Positions 12,258 to 24,557 are shown, counted from the first letter of the stretch. The stretch: 64,000 nt of DNA from Asterella californica (GCA_036924285.1 JAYKYS010000005.1:9920001-9984000), one strand, 5' to 3'. Made by a program: numbers and translations. Notes: generated from the letters alone by a model not told the origin.

Positions 12258-14116
12258 TTAGCACTCCTGTAGAGCGGGAGTATGGGAGTGTTGATAGGAG
12301 AAAGAGCCTTCCGCTAGTGCCAGAAGATGAAGAAGAGATGTTTAAATGTGGATTTGCTCAGTTTTCTGAAACATGTGTAAATAGATTTCGAGTGGTAGAA
12401 GAGATGGATAGTGTACAAAGACGATGTGTGAAGAAGCAGGAAGATCTCTTCAAAACTCAAGGAGTTCTGTTAGATCGGGAGTTCATTAACGGGGTGTATG
12501 AAGAAGAGGGCTTTGAAGATACTCTTGAGGAAGTTTTGTCGTTTATAAGCACCGATTCTTTGGTTAATGGATTAGTCGCGATCCGTTCACGTGAGTTACA
12601 TGAGGAGATTACAAGATTCGTCGAGGACGACTACAAGGTTCAGCTTCAGATGAAAGGAGATCATGAGTTGGAGTTAGAGAAGAGTAGAGCCATGAAACAC
12701 CAAGAAGCGCAGGTTCATACAAAATACAAGACGGTGGCGCGTAAAGTGAAGCCGGTGGCTACTCAGCTACCTGAAGACTCTAACAAGCAAGTGGAACGAG
12801 CATCGACTGAACCAGTTCTGCGGGATTCACAGAGAGTATGGCACAGGTTCACAAAAGAGACACTCAAACGACTACAGATTGGAGGGGGTGAGTTTCTCAC
12901 TGAGGAAGAGAGAAAGCGTTTTCATGAGATGTTGAGAAGGCATGGAAAGGCTTTTGCTTTCAGTGCAGAAGAGATTGGATGTGCAGATACGAGTGTCGTA
13001 GCACCCATGGTGATCTTCACAGTACCACATGTGCCTTGGGACTTGAAGCCTATACCAGTGCCACGAGCTATGTTGCCAAAGCTTGTGGAATTGTTGAAAG
13101 AGAAGATACGCATGGGTATTTTAGAGCCATCTATGGGACCTTACTCGAGTCGGTGGTTTACTGTACCTAAGAAGTCAGGGGCTCTTAGGTTCATCCAAGA
13201 CATGCAACATGCTAACAAGGTGACTATTCGAAACATGGGAGCAGGACCCATAGTAGATGAAGTTGCAGAAGCTTTTGCTGGTCGTGCTATCTACTCGATT
13301 GGAGATTTATACTCTGGGTATGATCAGTTCCAGTTGGCAATGGAGAGCAGAGATCTCACCACCATGCGTACTCCGCTTGGGCTTGTAAGGATGTGTACAT
13401 TATCGCAAGGAGCGACAAACTCTGTTGCGCATGTGCAAAATGCAATGAATAGGATTTTGAGGGAATTCATTCCGGAGAAGACCATACCTTTCATAGATGA
13501 TATTCCTATGAAAGGGTGTGCGATCGAAGACAAAGATGAGAAGCTGACTGAGGATGGATGTCGAAGGTTTGTGGTTGATCATATTCACGATGTGGAGATG
13601 ATCTTAACAAGGCTTGAGGAGGTAAATCTCACTCTTTCAGCAGAGAAGTCGAGCTTTGGAGTACCAGAGATTGTTGTTGTTGGTCATCTTTGTGGAGCTT
13701 TTGGTCGACGTCCAAACCCATCAAAGGTTGATGCCATTGGGAGGATGAAAGATTGTGTCAACACCACAGAGGTTAGGAGATTCTTGGGAGCTTGTTTGTT
13801 CTATCGAGTGTGGATTCCTCATTTTGGTCACATGTCTGAACCGTTGTATGAGTTGCTGAGGAAGCGAAGGAGGTTCACTTGGGGTGAGGAGCAGAGGGTC
13901 GCTATGGTGCGACTAAAAGAAGCGTTGAAATCACCACCAGTTCTACGACAGTTGAGCTATGATTGTGGTAGACCCATAGTCGTTACTGTTGATACTAGTC
14001 CTATCGCTATAGGTTGGGCAATAGGGCAGGATGATGGTGAGGAAAAGAGGTTTGCAACAAGATTTGGTGCTCGCATACTTTCGGATCGACAAAGGAGATA
14101 CCCTCAAGTCAAATGA
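12248..14116 (+). pseudogene. pol: TE-A reverse transcriptase and N-terminal RNase H, copy 2
   Basis: Identical at protein level to copy 1 over the 599 residues from 12317, including motif A, SQGATNS, FIDD and the TGA (14114) that splits RNase H. One silent A/G difference was seen (4392 against 12469). Confidence 0.88.
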
Positions 14117-15868
14117 GAGCTATGGGGCGTTGTAACTGCAATGAAAGCTGAGAAGGAGTATCTCATTGGAGCACATGTACTACTTGAAACTGATTGCTTA
14201 TCTCTGTTGGGAATGATAGCAAACTGCACAACGTCTGATATTGCTATGTTACGTTGGATAGCTTACATTAGGTCGTTGAATCCAGAGTTGAGGCACATAG
14301 CAGGGAAGATGAACTCGATGGCAGACATGTTGTCTAGAGCTAGGTACTCTCAAGAAGAAGATATGGAGGCGGAAGATATGGATGAAGATGATGCAGAGGA
14401 GGGGCAAGTTCTACAACTATCAAGCGAGGACCGGAGTCGCTTGGATGGTGTTCTTCCTTTCAGGGAAGAACTCTACTGTGGGAGGCTCAAAGAAATCGGA
14501 CGCTATCTAAGCACTCTTCAGAAGTATGAAGAATGGACGGAGAAAGTCTTCAAGGAGATACGACATCAGGCCTATGGCTATCTATTACGAGATGGATATC
14601 TGTGGAAGAGGCCAAAGAGGAGAGATGGAGTACCCTTGAGAGTAGTGGATGATGCAGAGATCAAGAAACAAGTACTCGAACAATTTCATGATACCTTATG
14701 GGCAAGTCATCGAGGTACATGGGCGACCTTTACCAAGATCAAGGAGAGGTATTGGTGGAAAGGATTGTATCGAGATGTAGAGAAGTTTGTTGGGTCATGC
14801 ATTGAATGTCAATTCCAATCCAAGATTCGGTATAGGGATGGATTGAGACCCACATATCCCTTGTCCATTCATTTCCAATGGGTTTTGGATCTGGTTGCCA
14901 TGCCACCAGGAATTTGGGGCATGCGTCATTTAGTTTTGGCTCGGGAAGAGCTATCTAACTTTGTAGAAGGGAGGACTCTACGCACCAAAGCTACTGAACC
15001 TGTCTGTCGATTCATACTAGAAGATATCGTTTCTAGATATGGAAGCGTGGGGAGAATCCGTGCAGATAGAGGAGAGTTGAATGCAGATGAAGCACGTGAG
15101 TTCTTCAACAGGTATGGAATACGATTGAAGTTGACCACTTCGATGAACCCGGAAGCGAATGGGAAAAGTGAACGAGGGCACCCACCAATCATCCAAGCAT
15201 TGGTGAAAGCGTGCAAGGGGCGTCATGGGGACTGGCCTAGACTTCTTCCTTTTGCGTTGTGGGCTGATAGAACTACTCATAGTACTGTCACTGGTTACAT
15301 GCCTATAGAACTGATGACTGGTCAAAAACCTATCATGCCAGCGGAAGGAGACGTTCCTACTTGGGTATGTCTACCTTGGGAGGATGGTTCTGATGGGGAA
15401 GGACTATTGACATTACGAATTCAGCAGCTTGAGCGACGTGAGGAGGACCTCGAAGAAGCATTGGTCAAACTCAAGGAGGCGAGGTTGAAGAACAAGGAGC
15501 GATTCGACAAGACACATCGACTGCGGAAGAAGCCGATCCGAGAAGGTCACTGGGTCATAGTATATGACAACAGTTTGGATAACCAACACAGCACTATCGA
15601 GAAGTTTGCACGACGTTGGTTTGGTCCTTATGTTGTTGTTGTCGTTCACGACAACGCCACATATGGTTTGCGAGAATTGGATGGTACACTCTTGAAGTTA
15701 CCCATTGCTGGTAAAAGGGTCAAGGTCTTCCGAAGACGTGAAGGATTTCTTGATTTCGATGAACTTCTCGAGTCTGATTCTCATCTATCCAGACCTTATG
15801 CGAGGGAAGATGATGATGGACCTGACAATTCAGAGCACGATGAAGGATACGATGATGACTATGGATAA
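14117..15868 (+). pseudogene. pol: TE-A C-terminal RNase H and integrase, copy 2
   Basis: Same as copy 1 over 575 residues from 14141, with intact HHCC and D,D,E residues. One difference: lysine in copy 1 is glutamate here (base 15599) in the C-terminal module. Confidence 0.88.
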
Positions 15869-15898
15869 CAAGTTGGCACATACCGGAGGATGTGTAGG

Positions 15899-15913
15899 TT
15901 TGGAGGGGGTGAA
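15899..15913 (+). other. TE-A polypurine tract, copy 2
   Basis: Same 15-mer directly upstream of LTR 3. Confidence 0.8.
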
Positions 15914-17947
15914 TGTCCTGTTGTGGGACCAGTTAGTATGTAAATTACGCGTATAAGTGCGTTTTGCACATAATTGTAGAAGTTGTGGTGTAATGGGATC
16001 TAAAACATTGCTCTTATGAGCTTAGAATGCACTATTATCTGCTGGGGGTCTCCATGGGGCAGAAAAGGACAAGGTTGAGTCCTTTAGCTTCCCATTGGTC
16101 CACCCAAAAGTGAAGATAACTTGTCTTCTATCTAAGTGTGCGCTCTGGGAGGTTCGGGGCACTTTGACGAGGGATTTTGAAGATCAGAAGGCATGGACGG
16201 AGAGCTCTCGACGGGAGGAGCAATCTGACCACAAATTTCACTCGATTTGGAGGTCCAGGGCATACGTTATGGCGATTTGAAGTTCATAGAGTGATGAGAG
16301 TACAAGAGTTTCTCTTCCGATTGTAAGATTAAGGGGTTTGAGTGATTGAGCCGTCAGATTGAGACCAGATTTCATGGGCTTGTAGTCTGTCAGCTGCTGA
16401 AGCTCTGGCCACAAATTTCACCACCGGATGTTGTGCGGATTGAGCGCAATGGCGATTTGAAGGCGACGGGGTGCAGAAAGCTGTCAATCTGAAGCAGCGA
16501 GTTTGCAGATTTATGGAGGACGATCAGAACGGTCAAATCGGCTCAAATTTCCTGTGTAGTGAGTTTACCTTCTGAATTGATAGCACAGGAAGTTGGAGTG
16601 GAAGTGGACGGTTCATTTAGTCGAAGAAGCTTCTGTCCTGAATCTGAGATTGGAAGTGCGTGTTAGTTTCTGTGGATTTGTGTTAATTGTGGGAGGAGAT
16701 CTAGCCGTCAGATCTTCCTGAAATTTGACCTGCAAGTAGAGATTTTAGTATCCTACCTACGTGGCAAGTTTGAGAGGAGACTGAGCTGTAGATCTGTATC
16801 TATCATGTGTGAAAGTTCGCTGGTTTTTCTGCCGAGTTGTATCGGCAACGATATCTACTCTAGGTCTCGAGTTGTCAGCGGCAGCTGGCTGAAAAGTATC
16901 CAGTGCGACATTTGTATTGCTTTGGGGAGTATTCTAGGCGTAGATATGACTTTAGCGACCTACGTTGTATCCACGTCATGTGGTTGTTAGGTTCGCACTC
17001 AACGTGGCAAAGTGCGATCTTTGACCTGTAGAGTCGACTACCTGTCTAGCCTAGTCTCCGGTTTTTGGGACACGTTACGGTGCATGCATTAGAACCTTTC
17101 ACCCAGAAGACCCACACGTGGATGAGTATGACGGCACCAAACATGCGATGTGCATGTGTGCCACCTCATCGGTCCGTGAGGCTTGGGTTGCTTGGTTAGG
17201 GAGCTTGCACCTATCCTTGTTTTGTGTTCGAAACTTTTAAGCAAAGGGGAGTGACCTGTGTGGGGGCATTCGACCTGGGGAAAAATCCAAGAGATTGTTC
17301 GTGTGGAGATCGTGGTGATCCTATGAGATTGAATCAGAGTTTTATGGATCGAGATACCTTTGTAGTTGGAGTGCACATGTTGTGAGAGATGGACGAAGGA
17401 CTCTACTTACCGCCCAGATTCCCTTTTCGAAACCCTTTCTCGATTAAACTGATGTATATGGAACGAGTCCACTTTCAACAGTTTCTGATAGGATCCTTCG
17501 GGCATAACTTTACCGCGCAAGTTATGCTCTCGCCTGTCCCTGTGATCTTACCTGTTGTCACTTACGGCCAAGAATGGGACCTCACCGTCTTTATTCTCAT
17601 CTAACGAAGGATGGATCTAAATCAGCTCCCTCCTGTAAACTTTAACACCCAGTGCGAGATAAGACACATCTGTCGACCCAAAGCCATGTACGAAGCCCTA
17701 GTAGTGAGAAACTTCGGAGAGGAATACTACCGAGAGATCATGTCATCACATATTCCGTTTGTCGTGCCCATGATCATCCAACGTTTTCGTGTAGTTATCT
17801 TGACCCTTTACTGAGAGAAAGAAAGTGCTTAGTTATCGAGGAAGTTAGAGAGAAATCTACAAGAAACTTGTCGCTCTGCTGTGCATTGATCGCTAGCCAC
17901 AGCCAGAAGGTACGCCCTTGCTCAAAGGAAAGGCTCTCGCTACGACA
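15914..17947 (+). repeat. TE-A LTR 3 (terminal)
   Basis: Complete 2,034-bp LTR closing the array. The next bases, ACGCA (17948-17952), belong to TE-B and should be the target-site duplication; its partner would lie left of the window. Confidence 0.92.
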
Positions 17948-18958
17948 ACGCATCTCTCATAACCCCGGTGGCATCATCACAAGATTAAGAACCCACTGAA
18001 AATAGATACTAGGTGGATAAGTAGATACAAGTCCATCTCTATAACAGACTTTAGAGTAGAACTGGCAGTGCAGACACGACGCAACAAAGTCCACCACGTC
18101 TTGATACAAACCCTTCCATCAGTAACGCTCCTTCATCTTCGTGTAAGTAGCTCATACTCGACGATGTCCAGCCCACAAGGTGTTATGAAATTCTTTCAGC
18201 AGATTCAGCTTCGTCGGTTGATCATCCACCACTCTAACAAGCATTCCATCTCTTCTTTTCGGACGTTTCCACAGATAACCTTCACGTAGAAGATAACTGT
18301 ACGCTTTCTGTCTGATCTCCTTGGACTCTGCATCACTCCATCTTTCTCTTCTACATAACGAACTCAGATAAAATCCAATATTGCGGAACTTTTCTGAGTA
18401 GAACTCCTCATTGAACGGCAATGGTTCCAAGTCTGAAGTCTGTTGATCAACTTGGCACCAAACGTCTCTCCTCTCTTCATTCTCCACCTCTGCAAACATC
18501 TCATCCTCATCTGTATAACGAGCCCTAGACAACATATCTACAACTGGATTGTCCTTCCTTGCTATATGCTTTAGCTCAGGGTTCAGACTCCGGACATAAG
18601 CAATCCATCGTAGCATTACTATGTCTGGTGTATTGCAGTTCGCTATCATACCCAACAAAGGCAAACAATCTGTTTCTAGTATCACACGAGCTCCTATCAA
18701 GAACTCTCGATCTACCTTCATAGCAGTAACAGCTCCCCACAACTCACGCTTCACTTGAGGATAGTTACGCTGTCTATCTGTTAAGATCCGAGCTCCAAAC
18801 CTTGAAACAAACCGCACACCTTCTGCATCTTCTTGACCAACTGTCCATCCAATCGCCTTTGGACTCGTATCAACAGTCAGTACCACAGGTCTACCGCTCT
18901 CGTAGCTAAGTCTCCTTAGTATAGGTGGAGACTTCAGAATCCTCTTCAGCTGCTCCAT
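17948..18958 (-). pseudogene. pol: TE-B RNase H and truncated integrase
   Basis: The main open stretch, 18152-18958 (268 codons), covers RNase H (VTVDTS aspartate, ELWG glutamate intact, ETDCLPLL) and the start of the integrase zinc finger (EFHNTLWAGHR). A frameshift at about 18150 follows. Remnants of the HHCC cysteines and of the first catalytic strand (FQWVLNLV, MMPPG; aspartate replaced by asparagine) can be read down to 17948, where homology ends at the methionine-arginine that precedes 'HLVLA' in TE-A. That point is the TE-A insertion site. Confidence 0.87.
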
Positions 18959-18979
18959 CGTCTCGTGATGTTCTTGCCG

Positions 18980-20663
18980 TCAAGTAAACCTCTTTCTCTT
19001 TCTCAGAAGTGCATATAGAGGCTCGGCAATGTGTGCATAATGAAGAATACTCACACGAAAGAACACACAAGCTCCTAAGAACCTTCGAACCTCAGTGATG
19101 TTGGTGCAATCAGCTATCCTTGCTATAGCGTCTACCTTCTCTAGGTTCGGACGTCTTCCGAAAGTACCACACATATGACCTACCACCACAATCTCTGACA
19201 TCCAAACCGAGATTTGGTACTTGACAGAGTGAGGTGTACTTCCTCCAAACGCATCAGAATCTTCTCCACATCTCGAATGTGGTCTGCAACGAACTTTCTG
19301 CAACCATCAGAAGTCACTTCTTCGTCCTTGTCCTCCACCGGACAACCTTTCATGGGAATATCTTCCAGAAACAGAATAATGACCTCAGGTACAAACTCTT
19401 GTAACACCTTATGCATCGCATTCTGCATATGGACTACTGAGTTTGTCGCACCTTGAGGAAGAGTACACATCCGCATCAACCCCAAAGGTGTACGCATGGT
19501 AGTCAAGTCTCTACTCTCCAAAGCAAGCTGAAACTGATCATAACCTGAAAACAGATCTCCAATAGAATAGATTGACCTTCCAGCAAACGCCTCAGCTACT
19601 TCATCAACCACAGGTCCTGTCCCGACGTTTCGAATCGTGATGTTGTTGACAGGCTGCAAGTCTTGGATGAAGCGCAGAGCTCCTGTCTTCTTAGGTACTG
19701 TGAACCATCGGCTAGAGTACGGAGCCATAGATGATTCTAGAATACCCATCTGCATCCTCTCCTTCAGTAACTCAATCACCTTCGGTAGTAAGGCACGAGG
19801 GACTGGAATCGGCTTCAAGTCCCAAGGTACGTGAGGAACAGTGAAGATAACCGTCGGAGCTATCACACTAAGATCCACACAACCAATCTCCTCAGCCGGG
19901 AAAGAAAATGCCTTACCATGACTAACTATCATTTGTTCAAAAGCTCGTTTCTCCTCTTCAGTCAAGAAGCCACCCCTCCTATCTGGAGTTGCTCGAGTGT
20001 CTCTTGAGTAAAATTGTGTCCTACCTGTATAGGATCTCTAAGCACAGGCTCAGCAGCCGCTAACTCCATCTGTTGTTGAGAATCAACAAGTAATTGGGTC
20101 GCCACAGGTCTCACCTTCCTCGCTACAGCTTTATACTTGGCGTGTACTTCCGCTTCCTGATGAGAGTCACACCAACAGACTGCATCCTTCCATCCATTCT
20201 CCAGTCTCGGATGTGGACGATATCGCAAGTACGAAACAATCTCCTCATAGACTTCACGAGAATGAATGGGGATCACCACGCTACCTCCCATCTGCTCCAT
20301 CAACTTATCTACATCATCCAGCCAACGAACAAAAGACTGTACACCTACAAACTCATCATAAACATCAGAAATTGTTTCTTCTTCCTTCAGAACTCCTGTA
20401 CAGCGTAGATTTGCTGCATACTTCTCCATCTGCCTTCTACTCTTCTCAGTCAAATCCTCTACCCGCGTAAACTCGCTCCAATCATCAGAACTGAAAGCCA
20501 TCAAACCAGATTTCCAACTATATACAGTACAACTACTTTCTGAATCTTGAGCAGCCTTTCCATCAGCCTCCTGTGATCTCTCAGGCTGCTCAAGCGGGAT
20601 CATAGTAGCAGTAGATCCATCACTCTCGCTATCCCGTCCTATGAGAGTGGTTTCAGAAAACCC
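18980..20663 (-). pseudogene. pol: TE-B reverse transcriptase region
   Basis: Three overlapping open pieces (18980-19303, 19180-19965, 19962-20603) together match the TE-A reverse transcriptase and its acidic N-terminal extension, with frameshifts near 19200 and 19965. Motif A (SIGDLFSGYD) and motif B (PQGATNS, the canonical form) are intact. Motif C reads F-L-E-D, so the first catalytic aspartate is lost. Upstream the frame is open back into the protease frame, -1 to it, across the heptamer G-GGT-TTT at 20657-20663. Confidence 0.85.
20657..20663 (-). promoter_or_regulatory. Probable -1 frameshift heptamer at protease/RT junction
   Basis: On the minus strand the protease frame reads AAG GGT TTT and the reverse transcriptase frame is -1 to it, so the seven bases GGGTTTT fit the X-XXY-YYZ slippery pattern in the correct phase. 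The protease frame ends 18-20 bases later at TAG. In TE-A the same junction also needs a -1 shift, but there the overlap is T-TTT-TAG. Function is inferred. Confidence 0.5.
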
Positions 20664-20922
20664 TTACTCCTATAGATAGGAGAATCTCTCAAGGTCTGTC
20701 GGTTTCGTTCGTGGTTCGTACGAACGGTCAGAAACTGCACAGAACGTCTATCATCTGGACTACGGATCCTAGCGTAATGATATCCATCATCCATCACCTT
20801 GGTCTCCATTCGAACTGCTGATATAAGGCTGACCTAGAATCACAGGATATGAAGCAGAAGATTGCACGAAGAAGTGCTGATCTACATCCACATCACCTAT
20901 TTTCACCTTCACGTTAAGACAA
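20664..20922 (-). pseudogene. TE-B protease, C-terminal half
   Basis: The minus strand here continues the TE-A-like protease after the solo-LTR insertion: a strand equivalent to KTRIGDVEIEQ of TE-A, then FFVQSSASYPVILGQPYIS with the ILG motif. It joins the N-terminal half at 22220 once the LTR and its target duplication are set aside. Confidence 0.75.
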
Positions 20923-20926
20923 GCGC

Positions 20927-22219
20927 TGTCGGAATGTGATCCGTCTACCTAGGAAAGCGCCGGGCTTCTGGCTGTGGTTGTTTACTCAAGAGGTTGGCTT
21001 TCAGGTCACAATAGGGCTATAAACACTCATACAGATGTGTAAGATCTAGTAATATGCTCAGAAAAGCGAAATTCAGGTCTAGCTGACAGTAATAGGATCC
21101 GGCGGCGAAGTTTGACACTCACGGAGAAGAAAACTATGAAGGTTTAGACTTCTAAACTTCCCCTATATGCAAATGAGGTACTACTGAACTCACACACGAA
21201 GTTTCAGCCTGAGATCAAATTCTGACACGGAGATATGGACAGAAGAGTTCTGAGCAAGAAAACTACGGCAATTTCTGGTACCTAGCTGGCTATTCCGACC
21301 TATATTAGAAGATTGGCTCGATCAATTTCAAATATTCTTACAGGATTTGGAGTCTACAGGATGCTGAACACCCTTGTGAAGTTGGGACTCCTGAATGTAC
21401 ACAAAACTCCAGATCTCCTCCTCTGAAGTCGCTGTTCTAGATTAAGAGCTTTTCAGACCCCCTCAGCTTCAGCGGCCGCCCTGAATTACTCAGTCACTCA
21501 ATCGATGTGAAACTTTTTGGGAAATCGTAGCCCTGCTGGCAGAGAACACAACCTCGAAGTTTTGAAGCAATTTCCTCAAATCTGCTGCAAGTGACACTGA
21601 AAACCCTAAATCCAACAAAAGTGATTCAATTCTGACACAATTCGAACTTCAATTGGTCATAACTTCGTCTTTATTGACTCAAATCGATCGAAAATTTCAC
21701 TGGAAGTGCTTGGCATGACGAGCTCTACCTCCCTGTGCACTCAGATTTCGAAGTCCCTCCACCAAATGCTCGAACTCTCCTTAAGACCTCTGTTTCTAAA
21801 TTTAGAGTTAAACTAAAGACAAAAACAGACCAATGGGAGTTCAAAGCTCCACCTGGCTGTCCTTTAGTGCCCTAATCCACGTGGTTACTCAACTTCACTC
21901 AAAGGCTACCACGTCAGCCCCTAAAGTGCCAGCATAAATCTTAAACTTCACGCAAAGGCATGTAAAATAACACGTAACCCTAAAAGATAATTTAAACAAT
22001 CTAGAAAGCGTGCATGGGCAACACGTAAGTACAACCCATGATCTTAAACCCTATCAACATGGTAATCAACCTACTAAGACTCAAAATAGTGTTAACACCG
22101 TATGCAAAGGTGTCAAACATATACATAAACGACTAGAAGTAATATGAGCTAACTTCTAGAACTACTAAAATCAAGCGTCGGAGTAGAAATATAACATGTA
22201 GCCGCCAAGTAGCGCGACA
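20927..22219 (-). mobile_element. Solo LTR inserted in TE-B protease
   Basis: A 1,293-bp sequence starting TGTCGCGCTACTTGGCG and ending CCGACA on the minus strand. It is clearly related to TE-B's own LTR (24558-25988) over its length. It is flanked on both sides by GCGC (20923-20926 and 22220-22223), a 4-bp target duplication, and the protease reading continues on either side. No internal region is present, so it is a solo LTR left by LTR-LTR recombination. It belongs to the same or a sister family as its host. Confidence 0.88.
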
Positions 22220-24500
22220 GCGCCGTATAGCTCACCTTTCTGGTTGTTTGCAGCAGGTAACACCCAACCATGGTTCAGCTCGATAGGTCACTGACCTCTC
22301 TCATACACCTCCCGTGACATGATGTTGATCTCAGATCCGTGATCAACTAAAGCAGCAACAGGTTCAGCCAAACTTCCAAGACGAACTCGTGTAGCAGTTG
22401 TAGCACGAGCCCAATGTCTCCTTCTGAAATCACTATCAGTAGCTGGACTCTCCTCGCCAACTTCTTCATCATCGAACTCAATAGTGTTGGTACCAGCAAC
22501 CAACGCTTCTTGCTGGTATCCCTTGTCATCAGCTTCCTGAAAATGCACCTTTTCCAAACTCTGCACCATTCAGAGAAGTTCCTACCACATCTATCATTTG
22601 GCTTTCCAGTTGTTCAGACATCACATGTCTCTTGCGCTTGATGATGTCAATGATCAGTTCGTGAAACTCCCTCTTTGCAATACCAAGAACTTCCCAGAGA
22701 GAAAACTCGATTCGTGCATCCAGTATCCTCTGCTCCAAGATGCTCTTCAGATCAGTAGAAGTTTCAATATCAGCCGCCAACATGTAGGCCGGTCCCTTCC
22801 CTTTCTCTTGGGCAGTAAACCTCCTTCCAGCCACCGTTGGCTCTTGCTGAGATCTCTGCACGTCCTCCATCGGACCTGGTGCAGGTGGAGGAGCTTGAGA
22901 AATAGAGGGGATGTCCTCTGGAGGAGCTGCTCGTCTTCTTGTGACCCTCCGTTTATCTCTAGTCTCCTCAGGAACTCCAGTATCAAGTTCAGAGACCTCT
23001 CGTCGTCTCTTTTCCTCCATAGAAGCATTCTGTCAATGAACGTGTCTATCTACATCCAAGAATGCTCTGATAGAAGCAGCATCTACACGATCTCCCCATC
23101 CTGTGACCCTACGAATAGACTCGGCTCCTCTCTTCAGTATCTCAAAAGGAACTAGAGCCACACTCTTCTCAACAGTCCTATCTAGCAATGCAGGACTAGA
23201 AGAGACCTCAATATGCCCAGCATATACATCAGAATTTACCAGCGGTGTCATTAACGCAGTTGCTGTTGCATCTGCAGCAATCTGAGGTAGACTCCTCATG
23301 CCTCCTCATCCAAACTACGTGCTCAACGGCTCTCCAGTAGAAGAAAGGTGCAGCCTACCGTTTTGATAGCAAACCACACCATCTCGCACAGCAGCTGTGA
23401 GCTCTTGACAGTCTCCTCGGAAGTGATCAAGACTGTCAGACCAGATACATCTACGAACAGGAGTACCTCCTGGACGTGCAGCAGTAGGCGCCGGTGGCTG
23501 CTGTCTCTGCAATCCAACTAGCTCTACCTTCAGCTCTCGCATCTGCCGAATCAGGTCTTCGATCTGGTTCTGTTGATCATGGTTCTCGGCAGGTCTCTGA
23601 ACAAGTGCCCTTTGTGTCAGAGCTGGCACAGTTGGCATCAAAGGAACTGCAGCTGGGACAACAGGTCTGGGAGCAGGGGCCAAAGGCTGCTGCACTTGAG
23701 GAGCAGCATAAGATGGAGTGACCACTTCTGCAAGCGGACGTCCTCCCACAGCCACTCTTCCCCTCCTCTGTCTTGTCAGTACAGCCACAGCATCCTCAAC
23801 TCTCCCCCAATCCATAGTAACACCTCTCTCAACAGATCGATCGGTCAACATAAAACATAACCGATCTGTCGTAGCATCATCGGTAGCTTGCAGAAAAAGC
23901 TCTATTCTCCTAGCGTCTAAGGTTATTCGCTCTAGAGTTCAAAGTTGTCGGTATCTCCGATCAAACTCTCTCAGCAACTCACTCAGGCTCATCATACGAC
24001 CAGGTTGCTGCTCAACCCAGTCTAGAAATGTCCTTCTAGTAACTCTCTCTGAATCCTCCTCAAGAAACTCCTCTCGAAGAGATCGCTCAAAACTCATTCA
24101 GATTCCAAGATTTCTCCTCTGTACATCCCTGACTTGGTCCCGTAACTCAGGAATGATAGCTAACTCAAAACTTGCTATCATCTCAGCATCAGTAACCCTA
24201 ACAAGCTCCATCTCTCCTCTATACTCACGCAGATATCTAGAAATATCTCAACCTTCAAACCTTCCACATCTGTTCACAATAGCTTGCAAAGCCTTGGTGG
24301 ACTTTAACTCACCCCCTCCAATGATCGGATGTTGTTGGACCAGGGCTGCAAGCGTCTTCAAGATCTCAGCCGTGTCCAGATCAGATGCAGATGTCGCTGT
24401 AGAAGACGCAGGTGCAGTTGACGATGCAGCAGTAGACGTTGATGCTCCAGCCCAGAGGCAGCAGCAGCAGCTCCGCTCTTGCGATCCATCTCTTCTCCTT
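22220..24500 (-). pseudogene. gag: TE-B gag and N-terminal protease
   Basis: Broken gag frame (pieces at 23315-23851, 23033-23299, 22529-23020, 22288-22569 and upstream remnants to about 24490). The N-terminal part matches TE-A's gag (KALQAIV, GRFEG, SFELAIIPEL) through several shifts and stops. The zinc knuckle reads C-I-W-S...H...C, so its second cysteine is now serine. The middle has proline/glutamine-rich segments that TE-A lacks. The protease N-terminal half carries LVDHGSE as in TE-A, then a stop (ERGQ*), and the LTR insertion follows about 70 bases later. Confidence 0.82.
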
Positions 24501-24537
24501 GTAGTAACTCAATCTTCTCAATCAATCACCCCAAGAT

Positions 24538-24555
24538 CTCTCAGTGGAAGCACCA
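24538..24555 (-). other. TE-B primer-binding site
   Basis: TGGTGCTTCCACTGAGAG, two bases after the 5' LTR end and identical to TE-A's site. Confidence 0.8.
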
Positions 24556-24557
24556 GA

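Larger units (their letters stand above)
1..17947 (+). mobile_element. TE-A: tandem Ty3/Gypsy array (LTR-internal-LTR-internal-LTR)
   Basis: Everything from base 1 to 17947 repeats with a period of exactly 8,077 bp. Each unit is a 2,034-bp LTR plus a 6,043-bp internal region in the order primer site, gag, protease, reverse transcriptase, RNase H, integrase, polypurine tract, which is the Ty3/Gypsy order. The window opens 241 bases inside the first LTR. The right end is defined sharply: the third LTR ends in CTACGACA and then passes into the integrase gene of another element on the opposite strand, whereas the first two continue into a primer-binding site. Neighbouring units share their LTRs, so this is a recombination-type array and not separate insertions. 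Both units carry the same nonsense codons and are almost identical. Confidence 0.93.

Noticed and set aside
1..17947. The TE-A tandem array as a pure assembly artefact
   Set aside because: The units differ at several positions and the terminal LTR joins TE-B cleanly, so it is not a simple duplicated contig; haplotype mis-joining cannot be excluded without reads.
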